From Deinococcales bacterium (GTDB taxonomy: Bacteria > Deinococcota > Deinococci > Deinococcales > JAAFIG01), in NCBI GenBank assembly GCA_013298595.1, contig JAAFIG010000030.1, positions 1-52,883 on the forward strand: a DNA stretch of 52,883 bases. Reading direction: 5' to 3'. The notes beneath the pieces are model-generated. The model was given only the letters and a program-made list of their open reading frames with translations. It made no database searches and was not told the DNA's origin. A program made the translations under genes and the position numbers. This document shows positions 1 through 7,336 of the stretch, one piece after another. Position 1 is the first letter of the stretch; each line of letters opens with the position of its first letter.

Positions 1-23
1 CTGTGAAAACAGCGATGAAGATG

Positions 24-533
24 TCAGAGATGATATACTTGCCGAGGAGGGTGCGGGTTCTCATAGATTTGCATCCTCCGCTTTTGAGACAATTTTGGCA
101 AGTCATCCACTAGCACCCGACGTAATTTACCTTTGAGGTCAAATCGTTGTCCACTGATAAAACCTATATAGAAATTGTTTTCTGAGTCGATAAATAGCGT
201 GTCTCCTCCTTCACATATTACCCCTAAAGGTGATAATTGATTTCGATATTTTGGATCTAGATATTTGTACATTTCATTCACTTGGTCTTCAGTTGCGCCC
301 CAAATTTTCATATTGTCGAAAAATGACACATAAATACTATGGAGTTTTCCATCAAACTCAATGTCATAAATTGCAACTCTGCAAAACTCGGATAGAAACG
401 TTTCTGTTGATTCAAACCAAGGAAAACCAGAACTTTGCCATGCTTTTTTAAGATCAGAAATGTCGTGATTTTGGCTAGGATTCCAGCCATTTTCTAGCAA
501 AACACTTGTAACAAATGGGCTAAAGGTATCCAT
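24..533 (-). CDS. SUKH-3 family immunity-like protein
   Basis: 169 aa, soluble. The N-terminal pattern of leucines, a GW-P turn near residues 14-17, then an amphipathic helix and FLSEFCR, resembles the SUKH-3 group of SMI1/KNR4-like proteins. These usually act as immunity proteins against contact-dependent or polymorphic toxins; that role is inferred, since no toxin gene is next to it. I chose the ATG at 533 because AAGGTG lies 7 nt upstream and the longer frame would run into rpiA. The gene starts 4 nt after the rpiA stop, so it is probably the last gene of a bcp-rpiA transcript. It has no CTCGAG site in about 510 bp, unlike its neighbours, which suggests recent arrival. The family call is moderate, the coding call strong. 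Confidence 0.6.
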   Translation of the reverse strand: MDTFSPFVTSVLLENGWNPSQNHDISDLKKAWQSSGFPWFESTETFLSEFCRVAIYDIEFDGKLHSIYVSFFDNMKIWGATEDQVNEMYKYLDPKYRNQLSPLGVICEGGDTLFIDSENNFYIGFISGQRFDLKGKLRRVLVDDLPKLSQKRRMQIYENPHPPRQVYHL

Positions 534-537
534 TAAT

Positions 538-1224
538 TCACCTTTTAAAAATCTCGAGACCATTAACCCCAGCGATAATTGCCATATCAGCGTACCCAAC
601 AAACAATCCTGTGCCTACAACTCCAGGAATGTGGCGCATTCTGGCATCAAGTTCTCGAGGGTCAAGAATTTCTGTGAATTTACAATCAGCAATCAAATTT
701 CCATTATCGGAGATGACAGAAACGCCGTCTTTCATTCGCAAACGCACTTGTACTTGTGGGGCAATATCGGCAAGTTTGACCATTGTGGCTCGAGCACCCC
801 ATTGCATAATTTCTACAGGAACTGCGAACTTATAGCCAAGGTAAGGTACAAGTTTGGTGTGATCTGCTACAACAATAAACTTCTTGGCATTGAATTCCAC
901 CAGTTTTTCGCGTACCAAAGCCCCACCAGCGCCTTTAATTAACTCGAGGTTTGGGTCTATTTCATCTGCACCATCGATGGCGATGTCCACGCCAGCCGCT
1001 GATAATTCCATCAGTGGAATACCATACTCGATGGCTAGTTTTTCGGACTCGAGACTGGTGGCTACGCCGATAATTTCGGCTAAGCGCCCAGTTTTGATGC
1101 GTTTACCAAGTTCAATAATGGCGTGTTTAGCAGTGCTGCCCGTGCCTAAGCCGACGGTCATGCCAGTTTCGACATAGTCTAATGCCTTGATGGCAGCTTG
1201 TTCTTTTAATGCTTCGAGATTCAT
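538..1224 (-). CDS. rpiA: Ribose-5-phosphate isomerase A
   Basis: 228 aa, the usual length for RpiA. It interconverts ribose 5-phosphate and ribulose 5-phosphate in the non-oxidative pentose phosphate pathway, in the cytoplasm. Visible motifs are the phosphate-binding GLGTGST (residues 25-31), DGADEID (84-90) and KGAGGALVREK (97-107), which supply the expected catalytic Asp84, Asp87, Lys97 and Glu106. The start at 1224 is set by the ATGA overlap with the bcp stop codon; upstream in-frame codons lie inside bcp and are not conserved-looking. It is translationally coupled to bcp, with the SUKH-3 gene following. The pairing of a peroxidase with an NADPH-supplying pathway enzyme may be coincidental. 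Confidence 0.96.
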   Translation of the reverse strand: MNLEALKEQAAIKALDYVETGMTVGLGTGSTAKHAIIELGKRIKTGRLAEIIGVATSLESEKLAIEYGIPLMELSAAGVDIAIDGADEIDPNLELIKGAGGALVREKLVEFNAKKFIVVADHTKLVPYLGYKFAVPVEIMQWGARATMVKLADIAPQVQVRLRMKDGVSVISDNGNLIADCKFTEILDPRELDARMRHIPGVVGTGLFVGYADMAIIAGVNGLEIFKR

Positions 1225-1676
1225 TGTGCTTGTGCCTCTTGTAATACTTTGGCAACATCGGCTGCGTGAGTGTCCACCGAGACTTTTTTCCACGTTTTAA
1301 TGATTTCACCTTCTGGGTTGATTAAAAACGTGTGTCTGAAAACACCTGTGAAGATTTTTCCGTACATGTTTTTATCGCCGTAAGCTCCGTAGGCTTTGGC
1401 AACTTCTGCTCCTGCATCGGCGAGTAATGGGAAGTTGAGGCTGTACTTGGTGGCAAATTTACCATGACTATCTACATCATCGGCACTGACACCGAGTACC
1501 GTCGCGCCAAGGGCTTTAAGGCTACCGAGTTGGTCTCGGAAGTTACAGGCTTCGGTGGTGCAACCAGGGGTGTCGTCTTTTGGGTAGAAGTACAAGACCA
1601 ACCAATGCCCTTTGTACTGCTCGAGGTTGTGGGAAACACTATTTTGGTCGGATAACGTAAAAGTGGGTGCTTTCAT
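1221..1676 (-). CDS. bcp: Thioredoxin-dependent peroxiredoxin (Bcp/PrxQ type)
   Basis: 151 aa peroxiredoxin that reduces hydrogen peroxide and organic hydroperoxides using thioredoxin. The active-site stretch YFYPKDDTPGCTTEAC (residues 29-44) holds the peroxidatic Cys39, with Cys44 five residues later as the resolving cysteine. This is the atypical two-cysteine spacing of the E. coli Bcp class. The start codon is preceded by TAGAAT exactly 6 nt upstream with no Shine-Dalgarno site, fitting a leaderless mRNA. It is the first gene of a probable bcp-rpiA-SUKH operon with a 4-nt overlap to rpiA. The 181 bp upstream, before hicB, hold only this promoter as far as I can see. Confidence 0.95.
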   Translation of the reverse strand: MKAPTFTLSDQNSVSHNLEQYKGHWLVLYFYPKDDTPGCTTEACNFRDQLGSLKALGATVLGVSADDVDSHGKFATKYSLNFPLLADAGAEVAKAYGAYGDKNMYGKIFTGVFRHTFLINPEGEIIKTWKKVSVDTHAADVAKVLQEAQAQ

Positions 1677-1682
1677 CAGTGT

Positions 1683-1688
1683 ATTCTA
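1683..1688 (-). promoter_or_regulatory. -10 box of bcp (leaderless)
   Basis: TAGAAT on the minus strand, 6 nt before the bcp ATG. No clear -35 and no Shine-Dalgarno. The spacing places the transcription start at or next to the A of ATG. Confidence 0.55.
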
Positions 1689-1857
1689 CGGCTCGAGGTG
1701 CGGGGGCATGTTGCCCTAAGCAGATTTGAAAGCGCTTGACATAATTCTGCGCCTAGTGAACCTATTATGCTATTTGGAACAGTTTTTGTAGAAAGTTTAA
1801 ACCTGATTTTGTTCGATGGTATGCTAGGCAATAATTGTTAAGCCAAAACAAGGTATT

Positions 1858-2307
1858 TCAAGTCTCGAGGCGCACGGTTAATTTTGCACCTACTGCATTT
1901 GCTAATCGTGTTAAAGCTGCAATGCTGTGACCTGTATATTTTGGGTCACGTAATCTCGAGAGAGCACTTGGTGTTGTGTGCATTCGTTTGGCTAATTCTG
2001 TGGCGCTCAGTTGGCTTTGATCAATGACTCGAGCGACTTCTAGGCTTATCGGATTGATTTCTAAAGCAGTGATCAATTGGGTTTCGATTTCAGTTAAGCC
2101 TTCAAGTTCAGAGGTATCTATTTCAGAAATAGATTGAATGAGCTTTTTTGGTATCGGATATTCCTCGAGACAAAGCCCTAAGAACTCGGGTAATTTATTG
2201 TGCATAGCGGCTCGAGAGGATGCAGTGGTAAAAGCATCTGGGAAGTCGGGGAAGAATGCATTCCAACTTCTTGCTGCTGCTTTTCCAATAATGACAAGGT
2301 GTTTCAT
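1858..2307 (-). CDS. hicB: HicB-family antitoxin with helix-turn-helix
   Basis: 149 aa antitoxin of a HicAB module. The N-terminal half begins with MKHLVIIGKA and contains AFFPDFPDAFTTA, the degenerate RNase-H-like fold of HicB that covers the toxin. The C-terminal half (about 88-149) is a helix-turn-helix, with SATELAKRMHTTPSALSRL as its recognition region, so it can bind its own promoter. The start overlaps the hicA stop by ATGA, so toxin precedes antitoxin, the usual HicAB order. It carries several CTCGAG sites, arguing that the module has been resident for a long time. Longer upstream frames lie within hicA and were rejected. Confidence 0.9.
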   Translation of the reverse strand: MKHLVIIGKAAARSWNAFFPDFPDAFTTASSRAAMHNKLPEFLGLCLEEYPIPKKLIQSISEIDTSELEGLTEIETQLITALEINPISLEVARVIDQSQLSATELAKRMHTTPSALSRLRDPKYTGHSIAALTRLANAVGAKLTVRLET

Positions 2308-2522
2308 TTTCGTTTTGCTCCAATAATCTTGAGAATTTTGTTGGCAATACCAATGCCAACTTCTTTGCCGCCTGCGCTGTCGCCTAGTGTTATTTTGTGC
2401 CCATCTTGATTGATCCAAATTTCGTGGTCACCTTTTCCAGTGCGGTGAAACGAGTAGCCATGTTGTTCAAGAATTTTTTTCAGTTCTCTAACTTTCACAT
2501 ATACCCTCTTTTGGCTGCTCAT
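2304..2522 (-). CDS. hicA: HicA-family mRNA interferase toxin
   Basis: 72 aa, typical for HicA. It has a double-stranded-RNA-binding-like fold that cleaves mRNA when not held by HicB. The core runs VRELKKILEQHGYSFHRTGKGDHEIW with the expected catalytic His33, then GHKITLGD and the C-terminal basic helix. The gene is first in the operon and couples to hicB by an ATGA overlap. It diverges from ychF across about 100 bp. The start at 2522 follows immediately on a GCAAATTTGC palindrome that may be the HicB operator. No CTCGAG falls within its 219 bp, which is not surprising at this length. Confidence 0.9.
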   Translation of the reverse strand: MSSQKRVYVKVRELKKILEQHGYSFHRTGKGDHEIWINQDGHKITLGDSAGGKEVGIGIANKILKIIGAKRK

Positions 2523-2526
2523 TTTA

Positions 2527-2536
2527 GCAAATTTGC
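2527..2536. promoter_or_regulatory. Candidate hicAB operator palindrome
   Basis: Perfect 10-bp palindrome GCAAATTTGC directly upstream of the hicA start, where an autoregulating HicB would be expected to bind. Only one copy is seen, so this rests on position and symmetry. Confidence 0.3.
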
Positions 2537-2624
2537 GAAACCTTGTCTATCACTGTTGTTTCTGTCTTGTATTTGCTATTCTCTCAAAGTTTGCTCGAGT
2601 TTGTCTCGAGTCGGAGGAGCTAAG

Positions 2625-3710
2625 ATGTTGGGAATTGGAATTGTGGGGCTGCCGAACGTTGGAAAGTCAACGTTATTTAATGCTATTACCAAAGCTGGTG
2701 CGCTGAGTGCGAATTATCCGTTTGCTACGATAGATAAAAACATTGGTATGGTCAGTCTGCGGGATGCTCGCTTGGATGCGTTAGCCAAGTTGTATAGCAA
2801 AGGTGATCGCGTACCGCAAATCGTTGAAACCCATGTTGAATTTGTGGACATTGCGGGGTTGGTCAAAGGGGCATCTTCGGGTGAAGGGTTGGGAAATCAA
2901 TTTCTGGCTCATGTCCGTGAAGTCAGTGCCATTGCTCATGTGGTGCGTTGTTTTGAGAACCCAGATATTATTCATGTGGCTGGGCGAATTAATCCGCTCG
3001 AGGATATCGAAATTATCAATACTGAGTTAGCGCTTGCTGATTTACAAACCATCGAAAAACGCATAGATCGTTTGCGTAAAACTGCAAAAGGCAACAAAGA
3101 AGATGCTGAATTGCTCGAGAAAGTCGAAGCGATTTTAAAGCCTTTAGCTGATGGTATTCCTGCGCGTTTAACGGGTATTGAAATCCCGAAAGAACTTGGT
3201 TTAATTACTTCTAAGCCTTTACTTTACGTGATGAATGTGGATGAAGCAACCCTTGCCGAAGATAACGATCATGTGCGAACTGTTCGTGAGTATGCGGCTA
3301 AAGAAGGCGCAGATGTGGTGAAAATCTCAGCGCAAATCGAAGGTGAAATTGCCGAACTCGAGCCTGAAGAAGCAGCCATGTTCCTCGAGACACTGGGTTT
3401 GACCGAATCTGGTTTAGAGCGTTTGGTTAAAGTTGGTTTTCATTCGCTTGGTTTACAAACGTTCCTTACGGCTGGAGAAAAGGAAACTCGAGCTTGGACG
3501 ATCAAAAAAGGTACCAAAGCGCCACAAGCCGCTGGCGAGATTCACACCGATATCGAACGTGGTTTTATTCGAGCCGAAGTGATCGAATGGGAAAAACTCA
3601 TCGAAGCAGGAAATTTGGTCAATGCCAAAGCCAAAGGCTGGGTGCGTTCCGAAGGTAAAGAATACGAAATGCGCGATGGTGATGTGGTTAATTTCTTGTT
3701 TAACGTGTAA
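2625..3710 (+). CDS. ychF: Redox-regulated ATPase YchF (Obg-family)
   Basis: 361 aa, matching YchF/OLA1 (about 363). It is a ribosome-associated P-loop ATPase linked to translation and oxidative stress. It shows GLPNVGKS (8-15) as Walker A, DIAG (75-78) as switch, and NVDE (204-207) in place of the GTP-specific NKxD, the substitution that gives this family its ATP preference. A coiled-coil follows near 140-170, and the C-terminal TGS domain ends with MRDGDVVNFLFNV. I set the start at 2625 because GGAGGAG lies at 2613-2619; the open frame further upstream is not conserved-looking. The gene has its own strong terminator and is convergent with the ketoacyl synthase gene. Confidence 0.97.
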   Translation: MLGIGIVGLPNVGKSTLFNAITKAGALSANYPFATIDKNIGMVSLRDARLDALAKLYSKGDRVPQIVETHVEFVDIAGLVKGASSGEGLGNQFLAHVREVSAIAHVVRCFENPDIIHVAGRINPLEDIEIINTELALADLQTIEKRIDRLRKTAKGNKEDAELLEKVEAILKPLADGIPARLTGIEIPKELGLITSKPLLYVMNVDEATLAEDNDHVRTVREYAAKEGADVVKISAQIEGEIAELEPEEAAMFLETLGLTESGLERLVKVGFHSLGLQTFLTAGEKETRAWTIKKGTKAPQAAGEIHTDIERGFIRAEVIEWEKLIEAGNLVNAKAKGWVRSEGKEYEMRDGDVVNFLFNV

Positions 3711-3726
3711 GGTCTACTGCTGTGCT

Positions 3727-3756
3727 GGTGCTTGGTTTTTGCCAAGCACCTTTTTT
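3727..3756 (+). terminator. Rho-independent terminator of ychF
   Basis: Stem GGTGCTTGG (3727-3735) pairs with CCAAGCACC (3742-3750) around a 6-nt loop and is followed by six T. It sits 17 nt after the ychF stop. Confidence 0.9.
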
Positions 3757-4921
3757 AATCTCGAGTCACTTCTATCACCATCGAAGCGCATTTGCCACCA
3801 AAGCCAAATGAATTTTTCAGGGTTCGTAACGTTTTTTCGGTTGGAAAATCCGTGGTGGTTAAGTTAAGTTTTCCTTCGGGTACTAAAAAACCGCTCGAGA
3901 TAAAATTGTGGATAGCTGGGATTTTACCATGCTGCATGGCTTCTATAGCATAAATTGTCTCGAGGATGCCCGAAGCAGCTAATGTGTGACCAATTTTACT
4001 CTTTGGTGCATAGATTGGTGTGTTCGGAAATAATTCTGTTAGCACTTTGTACTCGATGCCATCGCCTACTGGGGTGGAGGTGGCATGAGCGTTGATGGCG
4101 TGGATGTTGCCCATGTTTTTACACGCTTTTGCAATAGCCAGTTTTGCACCACGACCTTCATTATGGGGTGAAGTTGCATCAAAAGCATCGGATGCCATAC
4201 CAACAGGGTACAAGGTAGCATAGACTTTGCTGCCATACGCTTTGGCTTTTTCTGGACTTTGCAAAATTAGGGTACCTGCACCTTCACCCATACAAAACCC
4301 TTCACGGCGATCATCAAAAGGGGTGCTCGAGTTGCCAAGAGCATTGATATAGGCAAAGTATTTCATCGAAAAAGATTGGCAGCCAGCGTCGGCAGCACCA
4401 ACCACGACATAATCGTATTCCTCGAGGAGTTTCATGGCACTATCTATCGAAAATAATCCTGTGCTACACGAAGCAAAGAGTGAATACGAAACCCCTTGAA
4501 AATCGTAATACGAGGCTACTTGGTTGCAAGCAATATCTGGTAATCGGTTGACAATGGTTCGAGGGTTCATGCGTTTATTCTCGGCGAATTTGGGAAATGA
4601 ATCCTCGATCATCTCAGAATCGTTAGATACAGTTGAAATCAGCACTGCCACATTGGTGCTTTTAGGTACTCGAGAATGTTCAATGGCTTGGGCAGTAGCG
4701 TGTATGGCAAGGCGTTGGGTGCGGGTAATGCCTTTATCAGAAAAATCTGTGGGTAAAATTACATCGGCTTGATTGGCTAGAATACCACGAGTGATTTTGC
4801 CATTGACAAAAAAATCAAGATCAGAAACATAATCTAAGTTATTCATCAGATTTGTTAAACAGGTTGTTGGATTATTGCCTAATCCGTCTATCATGCCGTA
4901 ACCAACCACTTGTGCAACCAT
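3755..4921 (-). CDS. Beta-ketoacyl-ACP synthase family protein
   Basis: 388 aa thiolase-fold condensing enzyme that would join malonyl-ACP with an acyl primer. The nucleophile is Cys152 in SLFASCSTG, with His279 in NAHATSTPVGD, and Lys309 and His312 in SKIGH, so the Cys-His-His centre of FabF/FabB-type synthases is complete. The C-terminal NSFGFGGKCA loop is also present. The sequence around Cys152 and the N-terminus diverges from housekeeping FabF, and there is no acyl carrier protein or ketoreductase beside it, so a specialised lipid or polyketide role is possible. The start at 4921 was chosen over longer frames because a G-rich ribosome-binding-like stretch precedes it and the family fold begins there. 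Confidence 0.85.
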   Translation of the reverse strand: MVAQVVGYGMIDGLGNNPTTCLTNLMNNLDYVSDLDFFVNGKITRGILANQADVILPTDFSDKGITRTQRLAIHATAQAIEHSRVPKSTNVAVLISTVSNDSEMIEDSFPKFAENKRMNPRTIVNRLPDIACNQVASYYDFQGVSYSLFASCSTGLFSIDSAMKLLEEYDYVVVGAADAGCQSFSMKYFAYINALGNSSTPFDDRREGFCMGEGAGTLILQSPEKAKAYGSKVYATLYPVGMASDAFDATSPHNEGRGAKLAIAKACKNMGNIHAINAHATSTPVGDGIEYKVLTELFPNTPIYAPKSKIGHTLAASGILETIYAIEAMQHGKIPAIHNFISSGFLVPEGKLNLTTTDFPTEKTLRTLKNSFGFGGKCASMVIEVTRD

Positions 4922-5040
4922 ACAATCCCCCGAGTGCCGCTTTGTTGTGGGTATCTTACGATATAGCTGTACCGCTTTGTTATTTGCTATGACCATATAA
5001 ACCTTAACGATTCACTTTTTTCTTTCATTAAGCGGCTTTG

Positions 5041-5046
5041 TATACT
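5041..5046 (+). promoter_or_regulatory. -10 box of the S41 protease gene
   Basis: TATACT ending 6 nt before the ATG at 5053, with no Shine-Dalgarno. It fits the leaderless pattern seen throughout the window. Confidence 0.55.
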
Positions 5047-5052
5047 TTATTC

Positions 5053-6288
5053 ATGCAAAAATTCTTACTTGGTTTTTTGGCAGTATTGGGATTTTCCGTC
5101 TCGAGTTACGCCCAAGCACCATCACAGGCAAATTTTTTAATTGAACGTGGTGTCGAATTGTTAGATACGCATTATGCTGGATTTGCGAAGTTTGATTCGG
5201 CTGCTTTAGAACGCCAAGCTAAAACCAAACTCGAGCAGATTTGTAAGGACTTGCCAAAATGCGAGTATCCACAAGGAATTCCTGTTTTGGACGAACTGAT
5301 TAGCAATTTAGGTGATGGTCATACGTTTCGTATGACTGCCTTAAAACGGGCGGAATTTGATGCCAATGCGGGTAATCGAGGTTTACGGGCTGTTGGCTTA
5401 AAATTTGCAGCTTTACCAGACGCACCAGCTTTGGTGGTGACTCGAGTACTTGAAGGCAGCCCAGCAGCACTGGCGGGTATTGTCCGTGGTGATGTGGTGT
5501 TAGCAGCCAATGGTAGCTTAGAGCGTTTTAAGAGTGCAACCGAAGCAGTCACAGCTATTTTTGAACTTGAGGCAAGTGCTAGCAGAATTCAATTTGATAT
5601 TCGTAGTGCTACAGGACAACTCAAAACAGTAACTCTCGAGCCTAATGTGATTGGACCGTGGTTACCCAGTCTAGTCATTCAAAATGATGTTGCAATTATC
5701 ACCTTTTACCAGTTTTTATCACCTGTGGTTGCGGCTAAAGTGCAAACCCATATTCGTGCTGCGCTGACAGCCAATGCTCGAGCCATTATTTTAGATGTTC
5801 GAGGGAGCGGCGGTGGTAGTGCTTTTGAAAGTATGGGTAGTGCAGGCGCTTTTACTGACCAAGTGATTGGAACACGTTTTGCGACCAATAATGGTGCAGG
5901 TGGCTATGAATTCCGTGATGGTAAAATTACTTCTGACGGATTTACCATTTGGAATTTAGCTAATTTTGTGCGTTGGGATAAACCTGTATTGGTTTTGACC
6001 AACCGAATCTCGAGAAGTGCCGCTGAGTACATGACCTACTTTTTGCAGCGCCCAGGCAGAGCCAAAGTGATTGGTGAAAAAACCGCTGGTGTTTTAAATA
6101 CCAGCACGGGTTTGTACCCATTACCAGATGGCAGTACCTTTGCGATTACAGCTGGGCGCTCGAGTTCTTTGGATAATGTGCCTCATCCAGAATTTGTCAC
6201 GCCGAATATCGAAATGCTTGATGATATGGCAGCTTTAGCAAAAGGTAAAGATGTCATTCTCGAGAAAGCTTTTGATTTACTTAAATAA
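5053..6288 (+). CDS. Exported S41 family peptidase with PDZ domain
   Basis: 411 aa. An N-terminal signal peptide (MQKFLLGFLAVLGFSVSSYAQ) implies export. A PDZ-like segment (about 110-200, VVTRVLEGSPAALAGIVRGDVV) precedes the tail-specific protease domain. The likely catalytic serine is Ser322 in SRSAAEYMTYFL, with Lys343 in GEKTAG as its partner; this matches the Ser-Lys dyad of C-terminal-processing proteases, although the serine motif is less glycine-rich than in CtpA. It may process or degrade periplasmic or surface proteins. The start at 5053 matches both the signal peptide and the -10 box. The 3' end overlaps the convergent metalloprotein gene by 8 bp. Confidence 0.88.
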   Translation: MQKFLLGFLAVLGFSVSSYAQAPSQANFLIERGVELLDTHYAGFAKFDSAALERQAKTKLEQICKDLPKCEYPQGIPVLDELISNLGDGHTFRMTALKRAEFDANAGNRGLRAVGLKFAALPDAPALVVTRVLEGSPAALAGIVRGDVVLAANGSLERFKSATEAVTAIFELEASASRIQFDIRSATGQLKTVTLEPNVIGPWLPSLVIQNDVAIITFYQFLSPVVAAKVQTHIRAALTANARAIILDVRGSGGGSAFESMGSAGAFTDQVIGTRFATNNGAGGYEFRDGKITSDGFTIWNLANFVRWDKPVLVLTNRISRSAAEYMTYFLQRPGRAKVIGEKTAGVLNTSTGLYPLPDGSTFAITAGRSSSLDNVPHPEFVTPNIEMLDDMAALAKGKDVILEKAFDLLK

Positions 6289-7153
6289 TGTCATTGCCAA
6301 AGCTGGCAAACCATGCCTTAAAACGAGGCTCGAGTCTGACTAAGGCTTTGGCAATTCCGCCACGCCCATTGGCTTTTGGTAAAACTTCGATGGCATTTTC
6401 TATAAAATCAATCTCATGGGTCTCGAGTAAATCAGCGGCGAATAAGGTAAATTTGGCTTGATACCAAGCTTGATTGGCTAAAGGTAAACGTACCAATGGG
6501 TATTCAAAAGCCCCTAAATCTTGACGAATGACGCTGTTACTTTCAGCTCGAGTAACCCGTTTTTTTGCAGTTCTGGTTTTGGTACCACTGGGTTTAAGCA
6601 ATGCAATATTGGCTAAACCACACTCGAGATTGTTGGTACTCAGAACTTTCCCCCATGCAAGCATGGTTTGAAAAGCAGCAGGCATGGCTAATTTCAAGGC
6701 AATCAAGTATAAATATGTGGCTAAAAATTCGTCTAACCAACGCACTCGAGTGCGTAAACCAAGCTGATCGGCAATGGCATGACCAAGTTCATGACCCAGT
6801 GTGACATCTAAAAACATTTCGACACTGCTTGGGGGCTTTTGCTGTTCTCGAGCCACCACGGTCTTAAAGACCATCAATAAATGATTTGGGTAAGAGGCAG
6901 GTGCAAAAATCACCCCTGAACCATCTTTTAAGCGCCTGAAAAACGTAAAACCATACGGGTAAGGATTGGTCGAACGCCAATCTGACTCGGAGAGTACCAG
7001 CAATTGCACCGCTGCGAAATCTCGAGTTAGGGCTTGGCAGAGTGTGGCATGTAAAGAGGCTAAGTACGTGCGTAAAGCTTCTCCGCGCAGTGCAATGCCA
7101 CTCGAGCCACCTAATACAATGTGAATGCTGAAATTATTTTTTTGCTCAAGCAT
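6281..7153 (-). CDS. Putative HExxH zinc metallopeptidase, unknown family
   Basis: 290 aa, no signal peptide seen. HELGH (121-125) is a zinc-peptidase motif, followed 17 residues later by WLDEF, whose Glu142 could be the third ligand as in gluzincins. The preceding helix (VEMFLDVTLG) and the following aromatic segment (FLATYLYLIAL) fit an active-site helix bundle. I do not recognise the overall family. A basic patch (TKTRTAKKRVTRAE) lies in the second half. The start at 7153 is uncertain; an in-frame ATG at 7186 is possible, and an AGGG sits upstream of 7153. The gene shares its 183-bp upstream region with the divergent lipoprotein gene. Confidence 0.65.
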   Translation of the reverse strand: MLEQKNNFSIHIVLGGSSGIALRGEALRTYLASLHATLCQALTRDFAAVQLLVLSESDWRSTNPYPYGFTFFRRLKDGSGVIFAPASYPNHLLMVFKTVVAREQQKPPSSVEMFLDVTLGHELGHAIADQLGLRTRVRWLDEFLATYLYLIALKLAMPAAFQTMLAWGKVLSTNNLECGLANIALLKPSGTKTRTAKKRVTRAESNSVIRQDLGAFEYPLVRLPLANQAWYQAKFTLFAADLLETHEIDFIENAIEVLPKANGRGGIAKALVRLEPRFKAWFASFGNDII

Positions 7154-7301
7154 GCTTACCCTATTTTCTACCCTGTAATAGTACATTGAATTAAACCCAA
7201 TCTCGTATTTCTTAGCTCGAGCGGAGTAAGCCATTGTACGGTAATCCTATTTTTTGATGTTTCTAAGCTTCTTTCTCGAGCTTGAATTGTGAAAAATCTG
7301 A

Positions 7302-7330
7302 TTGTATCTCATCTTGTTTCAAGGCATGAT
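7302..7330 (+). promoter_or_regulatory. Promoter of the 7337 lipoprotein gene
   Basis: TTGTAT (7302-7307), a 17-bp spacer, then CATGAT (7325-7330), ending 6 nt before the ATG. Both spacings are canonical for a leaderless promoter, although the -10 is weak. Confidence 0.4.
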
Positions 7331-7336
7331 AAAGCC

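Noticed and set aside
2397-2624. Extended N-terminus of YchF
   Set aside because: It overlaps hicA on the other strand; the GGAGGAG site and conserved MLGIGIVGLPNVGKS start define the true start at 2625.
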